Positions 40,802 to 48,701 of a DNA stretch of 64,000 nt are shown piece after piece. Each line of letters opens with the position of its first letter. The first letter of the stretch is position 1. The notes beneath the pieces are model-generated. The model had not been told where the DNA came from, made no database searches, and saw nothing but the letters and a program-made list of their open reading frames with translations. The translations under genes and the position numbers were made by a program. Origin of the DNA: Clostridiaceae bacterium (lineage in GTDB: Bacteria; Bacillota; Clostridia; Oscillospirales; Acutalibacteraceae); contig JAEEWM010000017.1 in NCBI GenBank assembly GCA_016287385.1, positions 148,607-212,606 of the forward strand. The letters run 5' to 3'.

Positions 40802-41449
40802 TTATTCCGCAATTCCGGCAAACGCTTTAAGCCATTCACGTTTCATAAGCTCGTATCCCATAGCGGTGGGATGAACACCGTCGGCAAGCCAGTAAGAGGG
40901 CTCTTCAAGCTCGCACGCCTTATCAAACTTATCCTGCAGTTCAACAAAAACGAGTCCGTGCTTCTGCGCCACTCTGCGGGCGGCCTTTGCCATTTCGCCG
41001 ACGCCTGTTCTGAACTTTTCAAAACGGTCGGGCTGCTCGGGCGTGTTGTCGGTCGCGCTCGCGCGAAGCACGAACGGCTCAAGTATCATGATTTTTATGT
41101 CGGGAAGCTCGGCTTTTACCTCTTCGATAAACATATTATAGACTTTTTCATATCGCTCAAGTCCCGTGCCGTTGGCCCAGTCTATCCCGTGCCATATATC
41201 GTTTACGCCGATAAGAATGCTCATATAATCGGGTTTTAAGTTTAATGTATCGTTTACTATGCGCGCATACATATCGATAACACGGTTACCGCTGACGCCG
41301 CGGTTATAGAAAACGTATTTGCCGGGATAATCGAAACCGAGCTGCGCCTTTATATAAGTGGCATAGCCGCAACCGCTGTTGAAATCGTTGGTTTTACACC
41401 TGTCCGCGTCGGTGATGGAATCACCCTGAAACAGAATAACTTTTGCCAT
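40802..41449 (-). CDS. SGNH/GDSL-family hydrolase
   Basis: A 215-residue esterase of the SGNH family. Block I is FQGDSITDADR with the nucleophilic Ser, block II has the Gly in GVSGNRV, block III the Asn in ILIGVNDIWHG, and block V the Asp and His in LADGVHPTAMGYELM. All four catalytic residues are present. There is no signal peptide, so it probably removes acetyl or acyl groups from a sugar in the cytoplasm. It has its own consensus promoter and terminator. Confidence 0.9.
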   Translation of the reverse strand: MAKVILFQGDSITDADRCKTNDFNSGCGYATYIKAQLGFDYPGKYVFYNRGVSGNRVIDMYARIVNDTLNLKPDYMSILIGVNDIWHGIDWANGTGLERYEKVYNMFIEEVKAELPDIKIMILEPFVLRASATDNTPEQPDRFEKFRTGVGEMAKAARRVAQKHGLVFVELQDKFDKACELEEPSYWLADGVHPTAMGYELMKREWLKAFAGIAE

Positions 41450-41480
41450 AATAATTTCTCCTTTTCAAGTACATGTTAAC

Positions 41481-41509
41481 ACTATATCGCACCGAATACC
41501 AAATGTCAA
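41481..41509 (-). promoter_or_regulatory. Promoter of the SGNH hydrolase gene
   Basis: TTGACA (41509-41504) and TATAGT (41486-41481) with a 17-base spacer on the minus strand. Confidence 0.8.
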
Positions 41510-41518
41510 GACCGTAAG

Positions 41519-42271
41519 CTACATCAGCCCCGCGTGCTTCAGCGTTTCGCTTAAAACCTCGCCTATACTCTCTCTGAAAACGAGCGTTGCCCTGCTGTCG
41601 TACTGTGTTTGCTCGCGGTTTATAAGAACGATGTCTCTTCCTCTGAAGAAGCGGATAAAGCCCGCCGCGGGATATACCGCGAGCGAGGTGCCGCCGATTA
41701 TGAGAAGGTCAGCCGAAGCGATAGCCGCGACCGCCGAATCTGTCACCGCTTCATCTAACGGCTCTTCGTACAAAACGACGGCGGGTTTTATGACGTGTCC
41801 GCATTTTTCGCAGTGCGGCACACCGCCGCGAAGCGCCTTTATTTTCTCAACCGGCATAAAGGTTTTACATGTCGGGCAGTAATGCTTTTGCACCGTGCCG
41901 TGGAGCTCAATCACGTTTTTGCTGCCCGCCTGCTGGTGAAGTCCGTCTATATTCTGGGTAACGACCGCTTTGAGTTTTCCCGCCTCTTCAAGCCGCGCAA
42001 GAGCAAAATGCGCCCGGTTAGGCGCGGCTGATGTATTAAGAAAGTAATTGTAATAAAAATCGTAGAATATATCGGGGTGCGCCTCGAAAAAGCTTCGGCT
42101 CAGTATCGTTTCGGGCGACACCCCGTACTGCTTTACGGTATTGTAAAGGCCGTCCTCGCTCCTGTAATCCTTCATGCCGCTTTCGGTAGAAACTCCCGCG
42201 CCGCCGAAAAAAACGATGCTTTTGCTTTCTTTTATCAGTTCGGCAAACGCCGCTGTTTTATCATTATTCAT
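41519..42271 (-). CDS. NAD-dependent protein deacylase, Sir2 family
   Basis: A 250-residue sirtuin. NAD motifs are FFGGAGVSTESGMKDYRS and TQNIDGLHQQAG, with the catalytic His in VIELHGT; two zinc CxxC pairs are YCPTCKTF and HCEKCGHV. It deacylates lysines with NAD and forms O-acyl-ADP-ribose. I place the start at 42271, where AAGGGGGCGGC precedes the ATG; an upstream in-frame reading has no such site. Substrate proteins are unknown. Confidence 0.92.
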   Translation of the reverse strand: MNNDKTAAFAELIKESKSIVFFGGAGVSTESGMKDYRSEDGLYNTVKQYGVSPETILSRSFFEAHPDIFYDFYYNYFLNTSAAPNRAHFALARLEEAGKLKAVVTQNIDGLHQQAGSKNVIELHGTVQKHYCPTCKTFMPVEKIKALRGGVPHCEKCGHVIKPAVVLYEEPLDEAVTDSAVAAIASADLLIIGGTSLAVYPAAGFIRFFRGRDIVLINREQTQYDSRATLVFRESIGEVLSETLKHAGLM

Positions 42272-42332
42272 AAATGCCGCCCCCTTATATTTGATAATAC
42301 CACAACTCAATGAAATTTACCATATATATAAT

Positions 42333-42364
42333 AAAATTTCCGGGCCGCCGAAACGGCGACCCGG
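42333..42364 (-). terminator. Terminator of the prfA-to-aminopeptidase operon
   Basis: A stem of about ten base pairs (42340-42350 with 42354-42364, one mismatch) and an AT-rich tail on the minus strand. Confidence 0.75.
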
Positions 42365-42385
42365 GGAAAGCGGTCATAATCCGCG

Positions 42386-43774
42386 TTATTTCATAAACTC
42401 ATACATAGCGCGGTTGCACATATAAACGTCCAGCTTGGCGGTTATTTCAAAGGGCGCGTGCATAGAAAGCACCGGAACGCCTAAATCCACAACGTCAACG
42501 CCGAGATTGGCAATATACATCGCGACCGTTCCGCCGCCGCCCGCGTCTACCTTGCCGAGCTCGCCGGTCTGCCAGATGATACCCGCCTTATCAAGCATTG
42601 CGCGCACTTTCGCCACATATTCAGCCGAAGCGTCGCTCGTACCGTATTTGCCGCGCGAGCCGGTGTACTTCGTGACGACTACGCCGTGGTTAAGATAACT
42701 CGCGTTGCGCTTCTCCATAACGTCCTGGAAGGTCGGATCCATGCCGGCGTTTACATCGGCGGAAAGACAGCTTGAATGGCGAAGCGCCACGGTTTCATCC
42801 GAGCCGTCGTTAAGGCATATATCGTGTATTACGTGAGATAAAAACTGCGAATTAAGACCGGTGTTGCCGTCGGAACCGATTTCCTCTTTATCCGCCAGTA
42901 TCGCAACGGCGGTTTTCTTCGGCTTCTTCACTTCGAGCACCGCGGAAAGCTCGCTGTAAGCGCAGACGCGGTCATCCTGACCGTAAGAGCCGACAAGCGA
43001 ACAGTCAAGACCGATATCGGTCGCCTTATATACCGGAACCATTTCAAGCTCCGCGGACAGAAAATCCTCTTCCGTTATGCCGTATTTTTCGTTAAGCAGT
43101 TTGAGTATGTTGAGTTTTACAAGCTCACTGCCCTCGTCATCCTTAAACGGTCTGCTTCCGATAAGCACGTTAAGCTCCTCGCCGCGGACGCCGTCCGAAA
43201 GGGTGCGCTTGCTCTGTTCTGTCGCAAGGTGCGGAAGCAGGTCGTTTACCACAAACTGCGGCTCGCCGGGGTTTTCACCTATTGAAACGGTCACAACGCC
43301 GCCGTCTTTTTTAGCGAAAACGCCGTGAAGAGCCAGCGGCACCGTCGGCCACTGGTATTTTCTGATACCGCCGTAATAATGAGTCTTGAAGAGGGCAAAC
43401 TCAACGTCCTCATAAAGCGGATTCGGTTTAAGGTCAAGGCGCGGCGAATCTATATGCGCCGCCGTAATATTCACGCCGCACTCGGCTTTTTCCTTGCCGA
43501 AAACGACAAGCGCCACCGATTTGCCGCGGTTGTTGAAATAAACCTTGTCGCCCTGCTTGTATTTTTTCTCACGGGTAAAAGGCGTAAATCCCTTTTGCTC
43601 CGCAAGCACTATCGCCGCCGCTGTCGCCTCGCGCTCGGTCTTGGCGAGATTAAGGAACTGCTTATAGCCCTCACAAAAAGCGTACGCCGCGTCCACCGTT
43701 TGTTCGTCAACCCTCAAAAACGCGTTTTTGTTCTCGTAGAAGAGTTGTTTTTTGAGCTTTTTATAATCACTCAT
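42386..43774 (-). CDS. M18-family aminopeptidase
   Basis: A 462-residue zinc aminopeptidase of peptidase family M18. Metal ligands and motifs are visible in TAAHIDSPRLDLKPNPLYED, LADKEEIGSDGNTGLNSQFL, SSCLSADVNAGMDPTF and the C-terminal VPVLSMHAPFEI. The active site cluster is complete and the length fits the bacterial apeA group. It removes N-terminal residues from cytoplasmic peptides. Its start overlaps the end of coaE by eight bases. Confidence 0.92.
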   Translation of the reverse strand: MSDYKKLKKQLFYENKNAFLRVDEQTVDAAYAFCEGYKQFLNLAKTEREATAAAIVLAEQKGFTPFTREKKYKQGDKVYFNNRGKSVALVVFGKEKAECGVNITAAHIDSPRLDLKPNPLYEDVEFALFKTHYYGGIRKYQWPTVPLALHGVFAKKDGGVVTVSIGENPGEPQFVVNDLLPHLATEQSKRTLSDGVRGEELNVLIGSRPFKDDEGSELVKLNILKLLNEKYGITEEDFLSAELEMVPVYKATDIGLDCSLVGSYGQDDRVCAYSELSAVLEVKKPKKTAVAILADKEEIGSDGNTGLNSQFLSHVIHDICLNDGSDETVALRHSSCLSADVNAGMDPTFQDVMEKRNASYLNHGVVVTKYTGSRGKYGTSDASAEYVAKVRAMLDKAGIIWQTGELGKVDAGGGGTVAMYIANLGVDVVDLGVPVLSMHAPFEITAKLDVYMCNRAMYEFMK

Positions 43775-44360
43775 TTTTGTTACCTCCGATTATATCGTCT
43801 AAATATATATTAACACTTTTTTGAAAACTGTCAATATCACCGGCGTTAATAAATACGCGGTCGGCGTTTTCATAATAAAACTCATCGGACTTCCCCGCCC
43901 CGATACGCGCGTCCGCCTGTGCTCTTGACAACCCGTCGCGATTTATTATGCGCGATTTTCTCAAATCTATCGGCGCCGTTACCGCGGCGGTGGCATTGCA
44001 AACGGCGTTTATTCCGCTTTCAAAAAGCGTAGGCGCGTCGAGCAAAACATAATCGCCGGAAATCTCACTTTTTACGATTTCGCATATATGCGGCAAAAGC
44101 GTCTTGTTGAGCAGTTCGGTGTTTTCTTTACTTGAAAAGGCGATTTCAGCAAGCTTTTTGCGGTCAAGCTCGCCGTTGTCTTTAAGGATTTCTTCACCGA
44201 ACGCACAGACGAGCGCGGAAAGCCCCGCCGTGCCTTTTTCCACCGCTTTACGGGCGGAAATATCACAGTCGATCACATTAAAGCCACGGCTTGCGGCACA
44301 CTGCGCGAATATGCTTTTACCGGCGCCCGTGGGACCGGTAAGTCCTAAAACATAACTCAT
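43767..44360 (-). CDS. coaE: Dephospho-CoA kinase
   Basis: A 197-residue kinase catalysing the last step of coenzyme A synthesis. The P-loop is GLTGPTGAGKSIFAQCAASR, followed by VIDCDISARKAVEKG and the lid/adenine region QADARIGAGKSDEFYYEN, with VFINAGDIDSFQ near the end. It overlaps the stop of the sua5 gene (ATGA) and the start of the aminopeptidase gene. The length is normal for CoaE. Confidence 0.94.
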   Translation of the reverse strand: MSYVLGLTGPTGAGKSIFAQCAASRGFNVIDCDISARKAVEKGTAGLSALVCAFGEEILKDNGELDRKKLAEIAFSSKENTELLNKTLLPHICEIVKSEISGDYVLLDAPTLFESGINAVCNATAAVTAPIDLRKSRIINRDGLSRAQADARIGAGKSDEFYYENADRVFINAGDIDSFQKSVNIYLDDIIGGNKNE

Positions 44361-45379
44361 AGCTTTATCACCTTAAATCCGGCGGCGCGAAGCAGTCGGT
44401 TATAAACCGCAAGCCCCATACCGAGTTTGTCCGGCGCGTGTACGTAAACGCGCTTTACACCGAGTCTGTCAACCTCCCGCAGTACAGAGAACAGATTCTT
44501 TGCAAGCGTGCTTTGGTCGTTTCGGTCGCCGTAAGATATTTTCTTTACCGATATTTCCGGCAATTCCTCATTAAAGCATACCGCCGCGCAGTCGGCTTGT
44601 GAATTGACAAACGATACAAAATCTTTGCTTTCGCCCTCTGCTAAAAAGGTTTCGGTTTCGGGGGCGTAATGCTTATAAAGCATACCGGGTGACGCGACCG
44701 ACTCGCCCTTTGCCGGCTCGGATAAAACCGCTTTGTCAATAACAAGGTCAGGCAAAAAGGCGCGCAGCTGTTCAGCCGTCACCGCGCCCGGTCTTAAAAG
44801 CCGGGGAGGGTCGGAAAACAGCGCGACCACGGTTGATTCAACACCGACGGCGCAGTCCTCGCCGCAAACTATCGCGTCGACCCTGCCGTCAAGGTCGTCT
44901 GTAACGTGAGCCGCAGTTGTGGGGCTTGGCGAGCCGGATATGTTGGCGCTCGGCGCCGCGAGGGGCACGCCGCTCGCCGCAATGATATCGCGCGCCGCAA
45001 TGGAACTTGGCATTCTCACCGCAACGGTATCAAGCCCCGCCGATACTCTTGAAGCGACCGTGTTTTTGCGGTGAAGCACCATTGTAAACGGTCCCGGCCA
45101 GAACCTTTCGGCAAGTCTGTACGCCGCGTCGGGTATATCTTCGGCAACGTCTTTGAGCATACTTATATCGCTTATGTGAACTATAAGCGGATTGTTCTGC
45201 GGTCTTCCCTTTGCAAGAAAAACCTTTTCGATAGCACGGTCATCAAGCGCGCTCGCGGCAAGTCCGTAAACCGTTTCGGTGGGTATCGCGACAATTCCTC
45301 CGCGCCGCAGTATCCCGCCCGCCCGGGCGACGCCTTCTTCGTAATCGCCCGAAATTATATCTATTTTTTCGGTTGTCAT
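44357..45379 (-). CDS. sua5: L-threonylcarbamoyladenylate synthase, Sua5 type
   Basis: A 340-residue enzyme that makes threonylcarbamoyl-AMP for the t6A37 modification of tRNA. The YrdC domain comes first (GGIVAIPTETVYGLAASALD, KGRPQNNPLIVHI, RMPSSIAARDII, PSANISGSPSPTTAAHV), then the linker ASPGMLYKHYAPETE and the Sua5 domain. It begins right after the prfA stop, a common Firmicutes pairing. Confidence 0.95.
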   Translation of the reverse strand: MTTEKIDIISGDYEEGVARAGGILRRGGIVAIPTETVYGLAASALDDRAIEKVFLAKGRPQNNPLIVHISDISMLKDVAEDIPDAAYRLAERFWPGPFTMVLHRKNTVASRVSAGLDTVAVRMPSSIAARDIIAASGVPLAAPSANISGSPSPTTAAHVTDDLDGRVDAIVCGEDCAVGVESTVVALFSDPPRLLRPGAVTAEQLRAFLPDLVIDKAVLSEPAKGESVASPGMLYKHYAPETETFLAEGESKDFVSFVNSQADCAAVCFNEELPEISVKKISYGDRNDQSTLAKNLFSVLREVDRLGVKRVYVHAPDKLGMGLAVYNRLLRAAGFKVIKL

Positions 45380-46456
45380 TTATCCGTTCTCCTGCGCTTT
45401 GAGCGCTTCGGCGCGGTAATAGGTCGTCAGCGCGTCGACTATCTCATCAATATTCCCGTTCATAATACTGTCTATTTTGTAAAGCGTCAGCCCTATGCGG
45501 TGGTCGGTAACACGCCCCTGCGGGAAATTGTAGGTGCGTATGCGTTCGCTCCTGTCCCCGGTGCCGACCTGCGCCTTCCGGTCGCTCGCGACGGCGGCGT
45601 CCGCCTTTGCCTTTTCGGCGTCATAGAGCCGCGCCCGCAGGACTTTAAGCGCCTTATCCTTGTTCTTGAACTGACTGCGCTCATCCTGACATTCCACCAC
45701 CGTACCGGTGGGTATGTGAGTCACCCGTATTGCCGAAGAGGTTTTGTTTATGTGCTGACCGCCCGCGCCCGACGAGCGGAAGGTGTCTATTTTAAGGTCG
45801 GCGGGGTTAAGCTCAAACTCAACCTCGTCCGCCTCGGGAAGCACCGCCACCGTGACGGTGGATGTATGCACGCGCCCCTGAGTCTCGGTATCGGGCACGC
45901 GCTGAACGCGGTGAACGCCGCTTTCATACTTGAAACGCGAATAGGCGCCCGCGCCCTCCACCATAAAGCTTATTTCCTTATAACCGCCAAGCTCGGTTTC
46001 GTTGGCGTTCGTCACTTCCACCGTGAATTTATGGCTCTCGGCGTACATGGTATACATTCTGAAAAGACTGCCCGCGAAGAGGGCCGCCTCCTCGCCGCCC
46101 GCGCCGCCGCGTATTTCAATTATTACGTTTTTGCCGTCGTTCGGGTCCTTAGGTAAAAGCAGAAGCTTTAACTCCTCGCTGACCGAGGCGACAGTTGCTT
46201 TCGCCTCTTTAAGTTCCTCTTCCGCAAGCTCCTTAAAATCCTTTTCCGCGTCGGGAGAAGCGAGTATTTCCTCGGCTTCGGTCAGAGCGTTCTGCGCAGA
46301 GGTGTATTCACGGTACTTCTCCACTATCGGGGTAAGCTCACCGTGTTCCTTTATCAGTTTCGTAAAACGGTCGCCGTCGGCAATGACTTCGGGACGGGTC
46401 AACTCGACCGATATTTGCTCAAAGCGGTTTTCAACCGCTGCCAGCTGTTCAAACAT
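45380..46456 (-). CDS. prfA: Peptide chain release factor 1
   Basis: A 358-residue class I release factor. The GGQ loop is SSGAGGQHINKTSSAIRVTH, the stop-codon tripeptide is in the N-terminal core upstream (QRVPDTETQGRVHTS region follows), and IEIRGGAGGEEAALFAGSLF is typical of RF1. It releases the peptide at UAA and UAG. The ATG shares its first base with the last base of the DUF951 stop, so the genes are coupled. Confidence 0.96.
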   Translation of the reverse strand: MFEQLAAVENRFEQISVELTRPEVIADGDRFTKLIKEHGELTPIVEKYREYTSAQNALTEAEEILASPDAEKDFKELAEEELKEAKATVASVSEELKLLLLPKDPNDGKNVIIEIRGGAGGEEAALFAGSLFRMYTMYAESHKFTVEVTNANETELGGYKEISFMVEGAGAYSRFKYESGVHRVQRVPDTETQGRVHTSTVTVAVLPEADEVEFELNPADLKIDTFRSSGAGGQHINKTSSAIRVTHIPTGTVVECQDERSQFKNKDKALKVLRARLYDAEKAKADAAVASDRKAQVGTGDRSERIRTYNFPQGRVTDHRIGLTLYKIDSIMNGNIDEIVDALTTYYRAEALKAQENG

Positions 46457-46647
46457 TATTTTTCTCCGTTACCGTCAAGTATCTTTTTTATTGACTTCTC
46501 CGCCGCCTTGCGCGGCATCATGACTTCCCTGCCGCATTGAGTGCATATCAGCTTGAAATCAACGCCTACCCGGGAAATCTTAAAAGTATCGCACCCGCAG
46601 GGATGCTGTTTTTTCATTTTTACCACATCGCCCACATTTATTTGCAT
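46456..46647 (-). CDS. DUF951 family protein
   Basis: A 63-residue protein with MQINVGDVVKMKKQHPCGC, VGVDFKLICTQCGREVMMPR and a basic tail. The paired cysteines suggest a small zinc ribbon. DUF951 proteins are almost universal in Firmicutes, often next to prfA or ychF, but have no proven function. Start at 46647: GGGAGG stands nine bases before the ATG, while the longer frame has no site. Confidence 0.88.
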   Translation of the reverse strand: MQINVGDVVKMKKQHPCGCDTFKISRVGVDFKLICTQCGREVMMPRKAAEKSIKKILDGNGEK

Positions 46648-46760
46648 GCAAACTCCCTCCCGGATGTTTCTTAATGTAATATTATATAACATATTTTACC
46701 GCTTGGCAAGTGTTCTCACACAGCCACCGCAAAAAAAGATGTAAAAATGCAATTTTTATG

Positions 46761-46789
46761 TTGACAAGCGGATACTCAAATGATATAAT
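46761..46789 (+). promoter_or_regulatory. Promoter of tRNA-Leu
   Basis: TTGACA (46761-46766) and TATAAT (46784-46789) with 17 bases between; the tRNA starts at 46807. Confidence 0.88.
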
Positions 46790-46806
46790 AATCGAGCGCC
46801 CAAAAT

Positions 46807-46890
46807 GCGAGTGTGCTGGAATAGGCAGACAGGCACGTTTGAGGGGCGTGTGTCCAAGACGTACGGGTTCAAGTCCCGTCACTCGCACCA
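46807..46890 (+). tRNA. tRNA-Leu (anticodon GAG), CCA encoded
   Basis: An 84-base class II tRNA: acceptor GCGAGTG/CACTCGC, anticodon arm CACGTTTGAGGGGCGTG giving GAG, variable arm TGTCCAAGACG, T-arm GGGTTCAAGTCCC, and CCA at 46888-46890. Its 3' end with the following terminator is the left boundary of a restriction island; copies of the 3' end recur at 47047-47068 and 51164-51201. Confidence 0.95.
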
Positions 46891-46905
46891 AAATTTTCCG
46901 AATCG
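46868..46905 (+). repeat. Left attachment-like repeat in the tRNA-Leu 3' end
   Basis: Thirty-eight bases (T-arm to CCA plus 15 bases of terminator) occur again without change at 51164-51201. Similarity then continues for about 35 more bases with small differences. Confidence 0.85.
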
Positions 46906-46936
46906 GACCGTCAGGTTTGGTTCGGAAAATTTTTTG
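46892..46936 (+). terminator. Terminator of tRNA-Leu
   Basis: A 12-bp stem (46892-46902 with 46921-46931 region) flanked by A and T runs. It is duplicated in the right-end copy at 51187-51231. Confidence 0.8.
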
Positions 46937-47013
46937 TTTGCAAGAGGGGGCGGGACTTGAAAAGGGCGGTTTGCGAAGCAAATTGCGACCTTCCGGGGGA
47001 CGGTCGCAAAGCC

Positions 47014-47068
47014 CGTGGGCGTGTAGGCGCGACAGTCGCGCCGTAGCAAGTCCCGTCACTCGCACCAA
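47014..47068 (+). repeat. Degenerate copy of the tRNA-Leu 3' half
   Basis: CAAGTCCCGTCACTCGCACC at 47047-47066 is identical to the tRNA end; the bases before it (GTGGGCGTGTAG ... GTAG) look like a decayed variable arm. A related piece, GTGGGCGTGTAG ... CAAGTCCCGT, lies at 47289-47330. Neither can fold as a tRNA. Confidence 0.75.
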
Positions 47069-47280
47069 GCAAAAAGGCAAGTCGAAAGACTTGCCTTTTT
47101 GCAATGATATCCGTTCCATACGGAACGGGTGATATACGCTTATGCGTATGATATACCCTCCGGGTATGATATACGCCTGCGGCGCATTAAGGAACGGATA
47201 TTATATCATATTGCTACAAAGGAGCAATATATCATGCCGCACGCGCGCGGTATATCATGCGGCGAAGCCGTATATCATTA
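47069..47280. repeat. Hairpin-module array C
   Basis: A perfect 15-bp stem with a GAAA loop (47069-47083 with 47088-47102) is followed by units of the spacer TGATATA and a small hairpin (CGCTTATGCG, CCCTCCGGG, CGCCTGCGGCG), a central joint near 47185-47215, and units with the inverted spacer TATATCA (CCGCACGCGCGCGG, CGGCGAAGCCG). It has the same plan as array B with a different spacer. Confidence 0.75.
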
Positions 47281-47381
47281 AATTTTTCCGTGGGCGTGTA
47301 GTTTGGCATCCGCGCTGTAGCAAGTCCCGTTTTTTTAGAATGGTGGGTACTTTTTGGGAACTCGTATAAAAATCAGTTTTA

Positions 47382-48701
47382 TCATACATTAATGTGTGCC
47401 TTAAATTCATCCTCGCTTTTCTCTATTTTATGAATAAAATCTTTATAGCTTTCAGCATCTTGAGGAATTAACAATCCAAGTTTGGTTATAAAAACATCGT
47501 TGCGCGCTTTAACATTGTTTTCGTACGACATTCCTTCATTCAGCAAGTATACGGTTTCATTAGCATCACCTATTTCCGGATATAAATAATAGGATCTTTT
47601 TGAATCAAATCTAATCATATATGCCAATAATTGTAAATAGTCTTTATTTCCGATATTATCAACAGGTTTATATTTTGCATCAGCAATAATACGATGATTT
47701 ATATCCTTTCCAATAAAGTCTGGATAAATCCTTCCAATGCTTCCTGAGAATAAATATTGAGCTCCTTTTTTTACTTTGTTCATAGGGTGATAATATTTGT
47801 CTTTATTCAGCAATGAATAAACATATTCTTCCCAAAGCCATGCTCCATCAAAAAGAATGCCATATATTTTGTCTGTGCCAGTACCAATCTGATGCTTTTC
47901 ATTTTGTAGGATAAGAATACACAACCTTTGTAATTTACGATACTCATGGAAATACGCATGACGAACAGCATTCTTTTTGTTCTCGGCAATTATTTTTCTT
48001 CTATCCCTTAATTGATAGTTTTCTGTAGCATTGACGATAAGATTCACTTCATCCTTAACTCTTAATAGAATATTGGAGCCGTATGGCTTTCTCCTTATGT
48101 ACTCAATTGTATGTCTAATTAACTGGATAAGATAATTGTCATATGTGTGTTCTCTTTGATGATAAGCAATATTTCCAACAAAAGGAATATTCGTCTTTAT
48201 GTGCCTGTCGATATCAATTATGCCTTTAACATTATCATCATTGTATTTTTTATTCACATATGTCTTAAAGATACCTTTTCGCATTGCAGCAGACAAGTAT
48301 GACGGGAACAAAAACAACAACATTATAAACATTCTGTCATTATGTTCAGCATTTGTCTCTAGGTCCACTATATTTGGAAAATTTAACACTTTTTCCAAAA
48401 GGTATTGAAACAAATAATCATTATTACCTGAACAAAAGCGAGATTTGATTGCCAGCCGCTCGTTTCCCAACCCTAGAAAACCCATTACATTACCTGACCA
48501 ATACTTATCATCTATTATTTGTAATATCATCTGGTCTTTTGTAATGTCTTCTGCATCTTTCAATAATTCAGGAAACACAAAAATACCGTCACTTTCAAGT
48601 TGCCCCAATGTCTTATTTGCTATGGCATTGATAAGGTGAGGAGTTTCTAAAAAGTATTCTTTGCTGTAACTATTGTTGTCTTTTATGCTAGTTGATTTCA
48701 T
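47382..48701 (-). CDS. mcrC: McrC-family restriction protein
   Basis: A 439-residue partner of the McrB-type motor. The C-terminal PD-(D/E)xK nuclease motif is seen in YPDFIGKDINHRIIADAKYK, followed by DYLQLLAYMIRF, as in McrC proteins. The N-terminal part is helical and binds the AAA+ ring in known systems. I take the ATG at 48701, which has AAGGA seven bases upstream and overlaps mcrB by 14 bases; the frame stays open to 48743. The complex cuts DNA with modified cytosines. The gene is A+T-rich compared with its surroundings. Confidence 0.88.
   Translation of the reverse strand: MKSTSIKDNNSYSKEYFLETPHLINAIANKTLGQLESDGIFVFPELLKDAEDITKDQMILQIIDDKYWSGNVMGFLGLGNERLAIKSRFCSGNNDYLFQYLLEKVLNFPNIVDLETNAEHNDRMFIMLLFLFPSYLSAAMRKGIFKTYVNKKYNDDNVKGIIDIDRHIKTNIPFVGNIAYHQREHTYDNYLIQLIRHTIEYIRRKPYGSNILLRVKDEVNLIVNATENYQLRDRRKIIAENKKNAVRHAYFHEYRKLQRLCILILQNEKHQIGTGTDKIYGILFDGAWLWEEYVYSLLNKDKYYHPMNKVKKGAQYLFSGSIGRIYPDFIGKDINHRIIADAKYKPVDNIGNKDYLQLLAYMIRFDSKRSYYLYPEIGDANETVYLLNEGMSYENNVKARNDVFITKLGLLIPQDAESYKDFIHKIEKSEDEFKAHINV

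Noticed and set aside
47014..47068. A second tRNA-Leu gene
   Set aside because: Only the 3' end is intact; there is no D-arm or anticodon arm.
46682..47132. Two long overlapping open frames across tRNA-Leu and array C
   Set aside because: They read the tRNA and its copies; no plausible start site or protein family.
47104..47280. Regularly spaced repeats that resemble a CRISPR array
   Set aside because: The constant part is only 7-9 bases, the variable parts are self-complementary, the spacer inverts in the middle, and no cas gene is present.
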